DNA of 64,000 nt from Acanthosepion esculentum (taxonomy: Eukaryota; Mollusca; Cephalopoda; Sepiida; Sepiidae): NCBI GenBank assembly GCA_964036315.1, contig CAXIWW010000817.1:6049501-6113500 (forward strand). Direction: 5' to 3'. Shown one piece after another: positions 13,040 to 24,004 of this stretch. A program made the position numbers and the translations under genes. Position 1 is the stretch's first letter. Every line of letters starts with the position of its first letter. Under the pieces are notes generated by a model, which did no database searches, was not told the DNA's origin, and saw nothing but the letters and a program-made list of their open reading frames with translations.

Positions 13040-15260
13040 CTTTTGCTATCAGCTTTTGGCACTTTTGGTATCAGCTGTTGGCACTTTTGCTATCAGCTGT
13101 TGGCAATTTGCAATCAGCTGTTGGCACTTTTGCTATCAGCTGTTGGCACTTTTGCTATCAGCTGTTGGCACTTTTGCTATAAGCTGTTGGCACTTTTGCT
13201 ATCAGATGTTGGCACTTTTGCTATCAGATTTTGGCACTTTTGGTATCAGCTGTTGGCACTATTTGCTATCAGCTGTTGGCACTTTTGCTATCAGCTGTGG
13301 TGCTGTTGGCACTTTTGCTATCAACTGGTGTTGTTCGTAAGTTTTTATATAAACATTTATTTTTATACATTCATAGTATTTTTTTTAGTGGGGGGTCACT
13401 ATTTCCTCATAGCTGGGACCCTTTGTGATCAGAAGCCTTGCTGTCAGATGTAGTTTATAGTCATACCTAGGACTAGTTGGCACTGTGGTGCTGTTGGCAC
13501 TTTTGCTATCAGCTGTTGGCACTTTTGCTATCAGCTGTTGGCACTTTTGGTATCAGCTGTTGGCACTTTTGCTACCAGCTGTTGGCACTTTTGCTATCAG
13601 CTGTGGTGCTGTTGGCACTTTTCTATCAACTGGTGTTGTTCGCAAGTTTTTATATAAACATATATTTTTATATTTCATAGTGTCTTTTTTTAGTGGGGGG
13701 TAACTATTTGCTCATAGCTGGGACCCTTTGTGATCAGAAGCCTTGCTGTCAGATGTAGTTTATTGTCATACCTAGGACTAGTTGGCAATGTGGTGCTGTT
13801 GGCACTTTTGCTATCAGCTGTTGGCACTTTTGCTATCAGCTGTTGGCACTTTTGCTATCAGCTGTTGGCACTTTTGCTATCAACTGGTGTTGTTCGCAAG
13901 TTTTATATAAACATGTATTTTTATACTTTCATAGTGTTTTTTTTTTAGTGGGGGGTAACTATTTGCTCATAGCTGGGACCCTTTGTGATCAGAAGTCTTG
14001 CTGTCAGATGTAGTTTATAGTCATACCTAGGACAAGTTCGCACTGTGGTGCTGTTGGCACTTTTGCTATCAGCTGTTGGCACTTTTGCTATCAGCTTTTG
14101 GCACTTTGGCTATCAGCTGTTGGCACTTTTGCTATCAGCTGTTGGCACTTTTGCTATCAGCTTTTGGCATGTTTGGCATCATCTGTTGGCACTTTTGCTA
14201 TCAGCTGTTGGCACTTTTGCTATCAGCTGTGGTGCTGTTGGCACTTTTGCTATCAACTGGTGTTGTTCGCAAGTTTTTATATAAACATGTATTTTTATAC
14301 ATTCATAGTGTTTTTTTTAGTGGGGGGTCACTATTTGCTCATAGCTTGGACCCTTTGTGAAAAGAAGCCTTGCTGTCAGATGTAGTTTATAGTCATACCT
14401 AGGACTAGTTGGCAATGTAGTGCTGTTGGCACTTTTGCTATCAGCTGTTGACACGTTTGCTATCAGCTGTTGGCACTTTTGCTATCAGCTGTTGGCACGT
14501 TTGCTATCAGCTGTTGGCACTTTTGTAATCAGCTCTGGTGATTTGGGCACTTTTGCTATCAACTGGTGTTGTTCGCAAGTTTTATATAAACATGTATTTT
14601 TATACTTTCATAGAGTTTTTTTTGTGGGGGGTAACTATTTGCTCATAGCTGGGACCCTTTGTGATCAGAAGCATTGCTGTCAGATGTAGTTTATAGACAT
14701 ACCTAGGACTAGTTGGCACTGTGGTGCTGTTGGCACTTTTGCTATCAGCTGTTGGCACTTTTGCTATCAGCTGTTGGCACTTTTGGTATCAGCTGTTGGC
14801 ACTTTTGCTACCAGCTGTTGGCACTTTTGCTATCAGCTGTGGTGCTGTTGGCACTTTTCTATCAACTGGTGTTGTTCGCAAGTTTTTATATAAACATGTA
14901 TTTTTATACTTTTATTGTGTTTTTTTTTTAGTGGGGGGGTAACTATTTGCTCATAGCTGGGACCCTTTGTGATCAGAAGCCTTGCTGTCAGATGTAGTTT
15001 ATAGTCATACCTAGGACTAGTTCGCACTGTGGTGCTGTTGGCACTTTTACTATCAGCTGTTGGCACTTTTGCTATCAGCTTTTGGCACTTTTGCTATCAG
15101 CTGTTGGCACATTTGCTATCAGCTGTTGGCACTTTTGCTATCAGCTGTTGGCACTTTTGCTATTAGCTGTTGGCACTTTTGCTATCAGCTGAGTGCTGTT
15201 GGCACTTTTGCTATCAACTGGTGTGGTTAGCATGTTTTTATATAAACATGTATTTTTATA
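13040..15260 (+). repeat. Multi-unit higher-order block, copy 2 (seven modules)
   Basis: Counterpart of 9,179-11,400. Unit spacings here are 305, 253, 374, 305, 304 and 352 bp, against 281, 372, 284, 283, 304 and 372 bp in copy 1. The mismatches are close to multiples of 22 except at the second interval, where a larger rearrangement has occurred. Confidence 0.85.
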
Positions 15261-17442
15261 CTTTCACATTGTTTTTTTTTTTTAAATGGGGGTCCACTAT
15301 TTGCTCATAGCTGGGACCCTTTGTGATCAGAAGCCTTGCTGTCAGATGTAGTATATAGTCATACCTAGGACTAGTTGGCACTGTGGTGCAGTTGGCACTT
15401 TTGCTATCAGCTGTTGGTACTTTTGCTATTAGCTTTTGGCACTTTTGCTATCAGTTTTTGGCAATTTTGCTATCAGCTTTTGGCTCTTTTGCTATCATCT
15501 GTTGGCAATTTTGCTATCAGCTGTTGGCACTTTTGCTATCAGCTTTTGGCACTTTTGGTATCAGCTGTTGGCACTATTTGCTATCAGCTGTTGGCTCTTT
15601 TGCTATCAGCTGTGGTGCTGTTGGCACTTTTGCTATCAACTGGTGTTGTTCGCAAGTTTTTATATAAATATGTATTTTTATACTTTCATATTCTTTTTTT
15701 TTTAGTGGGGTGTCACTATTTGCTCATAGCTGGGACCCTTTGTGATCAGAAGCCTTGCTGTCAGATGTAGTTTATAGTCATACCTAGGACTAGTTGGCAC
15801 TGTGGTGCTGTTGGCACGTTTGCTATCAGCTGTTGGTACTTTTGCTATCAGCTGTTGGCACTTTTGGTATCATCTGTTGGCACATTTGCTATCAGCTTTT
15901 GGCACTTTTGTTATCATCTGTTGGCACTTTTGCTATCAGCTGTTGGCACTTTTGCTATCAGCTGTTGGCACTTTTGCTATCAGCTGTGGTGATGTTTGCA
16001 CTTTTGCTATCAACTGGTGTTGTTCGCAAGTTTTTATATAAACATGTATTTTTATACTTTCATATTGTTTTTTTTTTAGTGGGGGGTCACTATTTGCTCA
16101 TAGCGTGGACCCTTTGTGATCAGAAGCCTTTCTGTCAGATGTAGCTTATAGTCATACCCCGACTAGTTGGCACTGTGGTTCTGTTGGCACTTTTGCTATC
16201 AGCTGTTGGCAGTTTTGCTATCAGCTGTTGGCACTTTTGGTATCAGCTGTTGGCACATTTGCTATCAGCTGTTGGCACTTTTGCAATCAGCTGTTGGCAC
16301 TTTTGCTATCAGCTTATTGGCATTTTGGTATCAGTTGTTGGCACTTTTGCTATCAGCTCTTGGCCCTTTTGCTATCAGCTGTTGGCACTTTTGCTATCAG
16401 CTGTGGTGCTGTTGGCACTTTGGCTATCAACTGGTGTTGTTCGCAAGTTTTTATATAAACGTGTATTTTTATAATTTCATAGTGTTTTTTTTAGTGGGGG
16501 GTCACTATTTGCTCATAGCAGGGAGCCTTTGTGATCAGAAACCTTGCTGTCAGATGTAGTTTATAGTCATACCTAGGACTAGTTGGCAATGTGGTGCTGT
16601 TGGCACTTTTTGCTATCAGCTGTTGGCACTTTTGCTATCAGCTGTTGGCACTTTTGTTATCAGCTTTTGGCACTTTTGCTATCAGCTGTTGGCACTTTTG
16701 CTATCAGCTGTTGGCACTTTTGCTATCAGCTGTGGTGCTGTTGGCACTTTTGCTATCAACTGGTGTTGTTCGCAAGTTTTTATATAAACATGTATTTTTA
16801 TACTTTCATAGTGTTTTTTTTAGTGGTGGGTCACTATTTGCTCACAGCTGGGACCCTTTGTGATCAGAAGCCTTGCTGTCAGATGTAGTTCATAGACATA
16901 CCTAGGACTAGTTGGCACTGTGGAGCTGTTGGCACTTTTGCTATCAGCTGTTGGCACTTTTGGTATCAGCTGTTGGCACTTTTGCAATCAGCTGTTGGCA
17001 CTTTTGCTATCAGCTGTTGGCACTTTTGCTATCAGCAGTTGGCACTTTGGTATCAGCTTTTGGCACTTTGGTATCAGCTGTTGGCACTTTTGCTATCAGC
17101 TTTTGGCACTTTTGCTATCAGCTGTTGGCACTTTTCTTATCAGCTGTTGGCACTTTTGCTATCAGCTGTTGGCACTTTTGATATCATCTGTTGGCACTTT
17201 TGCTATCAGCTGTTGGCACTTTTGCTATCAGGTTTTGGCACTTTTGGTATCAGCTGTTGGCACTTTTGCTATCAACTGGTGTTGTTCGCAAGTTTTTATA
17301 TAAACATGTATTGTTATAATTTCATAGTGTTTCTTTTTTAGTGGGGGGTCACTATTTGCTCATAGCTGTGACCCTTTGTGATCAGAAGCCTTGCTGTCAG
17401 ATGTAGTTTATAGTCATACCTAGGACTAGTTGGCACTGTGGT

Positions 17443-18065
17443 GCTGTTGGCACTTTTGCTATCAGCTGTTGGCACTTTTGCTATCAGATGTTGGCACTTT
17501 TGCTATCAGCTTTTGGCATATTTGGTATCAGCTGTTGGCCCTTTTCCTATCAGCTGTTGGCACTTTTGCTATCAGCTGTTGGCACTTTTGCTATCAGCTG
17601 TTGGCACTTTTGCTCTCAGCTGTTGGCACTTTTGCTATCAGCTTTTGGCACTTTTGCTATCAGCTGTTGGCATTTTGCTATCAGCGGTTGGCACTTTTGC
17701 AATCAGCTGTTGGCTCTTTTGCTATCAGCTGTTGGCACTTTGGTATCAGCTGTTGGCACATTTGCTATCAGCTTTTGGCACTTTTTGCTGTCAGCTGTTG
17801 GCACTTTTGCTATCAGCTGTTGGCACTTTAGGTATCAGCTGTTGGCACTTTTGCTATCAGCTTTTGGCACTTTTGCTATCAGCTGTTGGCACTTTTGCTA
17901 TCAGCTGTTGGCACTTTTGCCATAAGCTGTTGGCACTTTTGCTATCAGCTGTTGGCACTTTTGCTATCAGCTTTTGGCACTTTTGGTATCAGCTGTTGGC
18001 AATTTTGCTATCAGCTGTTGGCACTTTTGCTATCAGCTGTGGTGCTGTTGGCACTTTTGCTATCA
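17443..18065 (+). repeat. Long 22-mer array (about 28 copies)
   Basis: Runs between modules 17305 and 18096, 791 bp apart. It includes several copies shortened by one base (TTGGCATTTTGC, TTGGCACTTTGG), which shift the reading frame without disturbing the repeat. That is the behaviour of non-coding DNA. The following module starts with a TTTTTCTATAAACATG variant. Confidence 0.92.
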
Positions 18066-21000
18066 ACTTGTGTTGTTCGCATGTTTTTCTATAAACATGT
18101 ATTTTTATACATTCATTGGGGTTTTTTTTAGTGGGGGTGTCACTATTTGCTCATAGCTGGGACCCTTTGTGATCAGAAGCCTTGCTGTCAGATGTAGTTT
18201 ATAGTCATACCTAGGACTAGTTGGCACTGTGGTTCTGTTGGCACTTTTGCTATCAGCTGTTGGCACTTTTTCTATCAGCTGTTGGCACTTTTGCTATCAG
18301 CTTTTGGCACTTTTGCTATCAGCTGTTGGCACTTTGGTATCAGCTGTTGGCACTTTTGCTATCAGCTGTTGGCACTTTTGCTATCAGCTGTTGGCACTTT
18401 TGCTATAAGCTGTTGGCACTTTTGGTATCATCTGTTGGCATTTTTGCTATCAGCTGTTGGCACTTTTGCTATCAGCTTTTGGCACTTTTGGTATCAGCTG
18501 TTGGCACTTTTGCTATCAGCTGTTGGCACTTTTGCTATCATCTGTTGGCACTTTTGCTATAAGCTGTTGGCACTTTTGCTATCAGCTGTGGTGCTGGTGG
18601 CACTTTTGCTATCAACTGGTGTTTTTCGCAAGTTTTTATATAAACATGTATTTTTATACTTTCATAGTGTTTTTTTTTTAGTGGGGGGTTACTATTTGCT
18701 CATAGCTGGGACCCTTTGTGATAAGAAGCCTGGCTGCCAGATATAGTTTATAGTCATACCTAGGACTAGTTGGCACTGTGGTGCTATCAGCTGTTGGCAC
18801 TTTTGCTACCAGCTGTCGGCACTTTTGCTATCAGCTGTTGGCACTTTTGCTATCAGCTGTTGGCACTTTTGCTATCAGCTTTTGGCACTTTTGGTATCAG
18901 CTGTTGGCACTTTTTCAATCAGCTGTTGGCACTTTTGCTATCAGCTGTTGGCACTTTTGCTATCAGCTGTTGGCACTTTTGCTATCAACTGTGGTGTTGT
19001 TCGCACTTTTGCTATCAACTGGTGTTGTTCGCACGTTTTTATATAAACATGTATTTTTATACTTTCATAGTGTTTTTTTTTAGTGGGGGGTCACTATTTG
19101 ATCATAGCTGGGACCCTTTGTGATCAGAAACCTTGCTGTCAGATGTAGTTTATAGTCATACCTAGGACTAGTTTGCACTGTGGTTCTGTTGGCAATTTGC
19201 TCTCAGCTCTTGGCACTTTTGCTATCAGCGGTTGGCACTTTGCAATCAGCTGTTGGCACTTTTGCTATCAGCTGTTGGCACTTTGGTATCATCTGTTGGC
19301 ACTTTTGCTATCAGCTGTTGGCACTATTGCTATCAGCTGTTGGCACTTTTGCTATCATCTGTTGGCACTTTTGCTATCAACTGTTGGCACTTTTGCTATC
19401 AGCTGTCTGCACTTTTGCTATCAGCTGTGGTGCTGTTGGCACTTTTGCTATCAACTGGTGCTGTTCGGAAGTTTTTATATACACATGTATTTTTATACAT
19501 TCATAGTGTTTTTTTTTTAGTGGGGGGTCACTATTTGCTCCTAGCTGGGACCCTTTGTGATCAGAACCTTACTGTCAGATGTAGTTTATAGTCGTACCTA
19601 GGACTAGTTGGCACTGTGGTGCTGTTGGCACTTTTGTTATCAGCTGTTGGGACTTTTGCTATCAGCTGTTGGCACTTTTGCTATCAGCTGTTGGCACTTT
19701 TGCTATCAGCTGTGGGGCTGTTGGCACTTTTGCTATCAACTGGTGTTGTTCGCAAGTTTTTATATAAACATGTATGTTCATATTTTCATAGTGTTTTTTT
19801 TTAGTGGGAGGTCGCTATTTGCTCATAGCTGGGACCCTTTGTGATCAGAAGACTTGCTGTCAGATTTTGTTTATAGTCATACCTAGGACTAGTTGGCACT
19901 GTGGTGCTGTTGGCACTTTTGCTATCAGCTGTTTGCACTTTTGCTATCAGCAGTTGGCACTTTTGCTATCAGCTTTTGGCACTTTTGCTATCAGCTGTTG
20001 GCACTTCTGCTATCAGCTTTTGGCACTTTTGCTATCAGCTGTTGGCACTTTTGCTATAAGCTGTTGGCACTTTTGCTATCAGCTGTGGTGCTGTTGGCAC
20101 TTTTGCTATCAACTGGTGTTGTTCGCAAGTTTTTATATAAACATGCATTTTTATACATTCATAGTGTTTTTTTTAGAGGGGGGTCACTATTTGCTCCTAG
20201 CTGGGACCCTTTGTGATCAGAGGCCTTGCTGTCAGATGTAGATTATAGTCATACCTAGGACTAGTTGGCACTGTCGTTCTGTTGGCACTTTTGCTATCAG
20301 CTGTTGGCACTTTTGCAATCATCTGTTGGCACTTTTACTATCAGCTGTTGGCACTTTTTTTATCATCTGTTGGCACTTTTGCTATCAGCTGTTGGCACTT
20401 TTGCTATCAGCTTTTGGCACTTTTGGTATGAGCTGTTGGCACTTTTGCTATCAGCTGTTGGCACTTTTGCTATCAGCTGTTGGCTGTTGGCACAACTATC
20501 AGCTGTGGTGCTGTTGGCACATTTGCTATCAACTGGTGTTGTTCGCAAGTTTTTATATAAACATGTATTTTTTTACTTTCATCGTGTTTTTTTTTAGTGG
20601 CGGGTCACTATTTGCTCATAGCTGGGACCCTTTGTGATCAGAAACCTTGCTGTCAGATGTAGTTTATAGTCATACCTAGGACTAGTTGGCACTGTGGTGC
20701 TATCAGCTGTTGGCACTTTTGCTATCAGCTGTTGGTACTTTTGCTATCAGCTGTTGGCACTTTTGCTATCAGCTGTGGTGCTGTTGGCACTTTTGCTATC
20801 AACTGGTGTTGTTCGCAAGTTTTTATATAAACATGTATTTTTATACATTCATAGTGTCTTTTCTTTAGTGGGGGGTCACTATTTGCTCGTAGCTGGGACA
20901 CTTTGTGATCAGAAGCCTTGCTGTCAGATGTAGTTTAGAGTCATACCTAGGACTAGTTGGCACTGTGGTATCAGCCGTTGGCACTTTTGCTATCAGCTGT

Positions 21001-21810
21001 TGGTACTTTTGCTATCAGCTTTTGGCACTTTTGCAATCATCTGTTGGCACTTTTGCTATCAGCTGTTGGCACTTTTGCTATCAGCTGTTGGCACTTTTGG
21101 TATCATCTGTTGGCACTTTTGCTAACAGCTGTTGGCAGTTTTGCTATCGGCTTTTGGCACTTTTTGTATCAGCTTTTTGCACTTTTGCTATCAGCTGTTG
21201 GCACTTTTGCTATCAGCTGTGGTGCTGTTGGCACTTTTGCTATCAACTGGTGTTGTTCGCAAGTTTTTATATAAATATGTATTTTTATACTTTCATAGTG
21301 TTTTTTTTTTTAGTGGGGGGTCACTATTTACTCATAGCTGGGACCCTTTGTGATCAGAAGCCTTGCTGTCAGATGTAGTTTATATTCATACCTTGGACTA
21401 GTTGGCACTGTGGTGCTGTTGGCATGTTTGCTATCAGCTGTTGGTACTTTTGCTATCAGCTGTTGTCACTTTTGGTATCATCTGTTGGCACATTTGCTAT
21501 CAGCTGTTGGCACATTTGCTATCAGCTTTTGGCACTTTTGATATCATCTGTTGGCACTTTTGCTATCAGCTGTTGGCACTTTTGCTATCAGCTGTTGGCA
21601 CTTTTGCTATCAGCTGTGGTGCTGTTTGCACTTTTGCTATCAACTGGTGTTGTTCGCAAGTTTTTATATAAACATGTATTTTTATACATTCATAGTTTTT
21701 TTTTAGTGGGGGGGGTAACTATTTGCTCATAGCTGGGACCCTTTGTGATCAGAAGCCATGCTGTCAGATGTAGTTTATAATCATACCTAGGACTAGTTGG
21801 CAATGTGGTG

Positions 21811-22213
21811 CTGTTGGTACTTTTGCTATCAGCTGTTGGCACTTTTGCTATCAGCTGTTGGCAGTTTTGCTATCAGCTGTTGGCAATTTTGCTATCAGCT
21901 GTTGGCAATTTTGGTATCAGCTGTTGGCACTTTTGCTATCAACTGTTGGCACTTTTGCTATCAGCTGTTGGCACTTTTGCTATCAGCTTTTGGCACTTTT
22001 GGTATCATCTGTGGGCACTTTTTCTATCAGCTGTTGGCACTTTTGCTATCAGCTGTTGGCAGTTTTGCTATCAGCTGTTGGCACTTTTGCTATCAGCTGT
22101 TGGCACTTTTGCTATCAACTTTTGGCACTTTTGGTATCAGCTGTTGGCACTTTTGCTATCAGCTGTTGGCACTTTTGCTATCAGCTGTGGTGCTGTTGGC
22201 ACTTTTGCTATCA
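21811..22213 (+). repeat. 22-mer array with long-range twin near 32.1 and 33.4 kb
   Basis: About 18 copies between modules 21673 and 22244. The variant order at its left end (GGCAGTTTTGC, then GGCAATTTTGC, then GGCAATTTTGG, then an ATCAACTGTTGG copy) is the same as at 32,170-32,260 and 33,480-33,570, more than 10 kb away. The frame at 21,858-22,781 reads through this array, a module and the next array (307 codons) purely because no stop falls in phase. Confidence 0.85.
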
Positions 22214-22470
22214 ACTGGTGTTGTTCGCAAGTTTTTATATAAACATGTATTTTTATACTTTCATAGAGTTTTTTTTAGTGGGGTGTCACTATTTGCTCAT
22301 AGCTGTGACCCTTTGTGATCAGAAGCCTTGCTGTCAGATGTATTTTATAGTCATACCTAGGACTAGTTGGCACTGTGGTGCTGTTGGCACTTTTGGTATC
22401 AGCTGTTGGCACTTTTGCTATCAGCTGTTGGCACTTTTGCTATCAGCTGTTGGCACTTTTGCTATAAGCT

Positions 22471-22815
22471 GTTGGCACTTTTGCTATCAGCTGTTGGCAC
22501 TTTTGGTATCATCTGTTGGCACTTTTGCTATCAGCTGTTGGCTATTTTGCTGTCAGCTTTTGGCACTTTTGGTATCAGCTGTTGGCACGTTTGCTATCAG
22601 CTGTTGGCACTTTTGCTATCAGCTGTTGGCACTTTTGCTATCACCTGTGGTGTTGTTGGCACTTTTGCTATCAACTGGTGTTGTTCGCAAGTTTTTATAT
22701 AAACATGTATTTTTATACTTTCATAATGTTTTTTTTTTTAGTGGGGGGTCACTATTTGCTCATAGCTGGGAACCTTTGTGATCAGAAGACTAGCTGTCAG
22801 ATGTAGTTTATAGTC
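22471..22815 (+). repeat. Dispersed duplicate, copy 1 (offset 943 bp)
   Basis: Matches 23,414-23,758. Shared private words are GGCTATTTTGCTGTCAG, GGCACGTTTGC, GTGGTGTTGTTGG, TTTCATAATG and GGGAACCTTTGTG followed by AGACTAGCTGTC. The CAGCTGTGG before the last 22-mer reads CACCTGTGG in this copy only. Confidence 0.88.
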
Positions 22816-23413
22816 ATAACTAGGACTAGTTGGCACTGTGGTGCTGTTGGCACTTTTGCTATCAGGTGTTGGCACTTTTGCTATGAGCTGTTGGCACTTT
22901 GCTATCAGCTGTTGGCACTTTTGCTATCAGCTGTGGTGCTGTTGGCACTTTTGCAATCAACTAGTGTTTTTTGCAAGTTTTTATATAAACATGTATTTTT
23001 ATACTTTCATAGTGTTTTTTTTTAGTGGTGGGTCACTATTTGCTCATAGATGGGACCCTTTGTGATCAGAAGCCTTGCTGTCAGATGTAGTTTATAGTCA
23101 TACCTAGGACTAGTTGGCACTGTGGTGCTGTTGGCACTTTTGCTATCAGCTGTTGGCACTTTTGCTATCAGCTGTTGGCACTTTTGCTATCAGCTGTGGT
23201 GCTGTTGGCACTTTTGCTATCAACTGGTGTTGTTCGCAAGTATTTATATAAACATGTATTTTTATACTTTCATATTTTTTTTTTTAGTGGGGGGTCACTA
23301 TTTGCTCATAGCTGGGTCCCTTTCTGATCAGAAGCCTTGCTGTCAGATGTAGTTTATAGTCATAACTAGGACTAGTTGGCACTGTGGTGTTGTTGGCACT
23401 TTTGCTATCAGCT

Positions 23414-23758
23414 GTTGGCACTTTTGCTATCAGCTGTTGGCACTTTTGGTATCATCTGTTGGCACTTTTGCTATCAGCTGTTGGCTATTTTGCTGTCAGC
23501 TTTTGGCACTTTTGGTATCAGCTGTTGGCACGTTTGCTATCAGCTGTTGGCACTTTTGCTATCAGCTGTTGGCACTTTTGCTATCAGCTGTGGTGTTGTT
23601 GGCACTTTTGCTATCAACTGGTGTTGTTCGCAAGTTTTTATATAAACATGTATTTTTATACTTTCATAATGTTTTTTTTTTTAGTGGGGGGTCACTATTT
23701 GCTCATAGCTGGGAACCTTTGTGATCAGAAGACTAGCTGTCAGATGTAGTTTATAGTC
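23414..23758 (+). repeat. Dispersed duplicate, copy 2 (offset 943 bp)
   Basis: Counterpart of 22,471-22,815, with modules 22704 and 23647. Two shorter units (22990 and 23253) lie between the copies, so the event was not a simple adjacent tandem duplication, or the boundary units have since been replaced. Confidence 0.88.
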
Positions 23759-24004
23759 ATACATAGGACTAGTTGGCAATGTGGTGCTGTTGGCACTTTT
23801 GCTATGAGCTGTTGCACTTTTGCTATCAGCTGTTGTGCTGATGGCACTTTTGCTATCAACTGGTGTTGTTCGCAAGTTTTTATATAAACATGTATTTTTA
23901 TACTTTCATAGTGTTTTTTTTTTAGTGTGGGGTCACTATTTGCTAATAGCTGGACCATTTGTGATCAGAAGCCTTGCTGTCAGAGGTAGTTTATAGTCAT
24001 ACCT

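Larger units (their letters stand above)
7131..15360 (+). repeat. Satellite A sub-block 2: CTGAGTG / GCATGTTTT subfamily zone (23 modules)
   Basis: Modules at 7427, 8219, 8791, 9055, 9494, 9775, 10147, 10431, 10714, 11018 (CATG mutated to AATG), 11390, 11657, 11941, 12294, 12561, 12846, 13354, 13659, 13912, 14286, 14591, 14895 and 15247. In many units here the 8-bp block before the last 22-mer is CTGAGTG instead of CTGTGGTG, the module starts with GCATGTTTT instead of GCAAGTTTT, and TTTCACATTG or TTTCACATAG plus TTTTAAATGGGG replaces TTTCATAGTG and TTTTAGTGGGG. These diagnostic changes travel together and are nearly confined to this interval, so they mark a local subfamily. The exceptions are isolated GCATGTTTT modules such as 18096, 36700 and 41440. 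Confidence 0.9.
15361..24004 (+). repeat. Satellite A sub-block 3 (21 modules)
   Basis: Modules at 15669 (CATG mutated to TATG), 16043, 16460, 16789, 17305, 18096, 18645, 19048, 19484, 19769, 20142, 20562, 20832, 21276 (TATG), 21673, 22244, 22704, 22990, 23253, 23647 and 23889. Units are longer than average (many 370-790 bp). At 18,776 and 20,694 the array start is shortened to GTGGTGCTATCAGC, and at 20,965 to GTGGTATCAGCC. The CTGTGGTG block of unit 17305 is missing. Units near 15,810-16,000 and 21,415-21,640 share the same word order at an offset of about 5.6 kb. Confidence 0.92.

Noticed and set aside
21858..22781. 307-codon frame, hydrophobic LLSAVGTFAISCWHF repeats resembling a membrane or leucine/cysteine-rich repeat protein
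   Set aside because: It reads through two 22-mer arrays and an intervening module. The same sequence is open in the other plus frames, and single-base indels in neighbouring copies switch frames without disturbing the DNA repeat.
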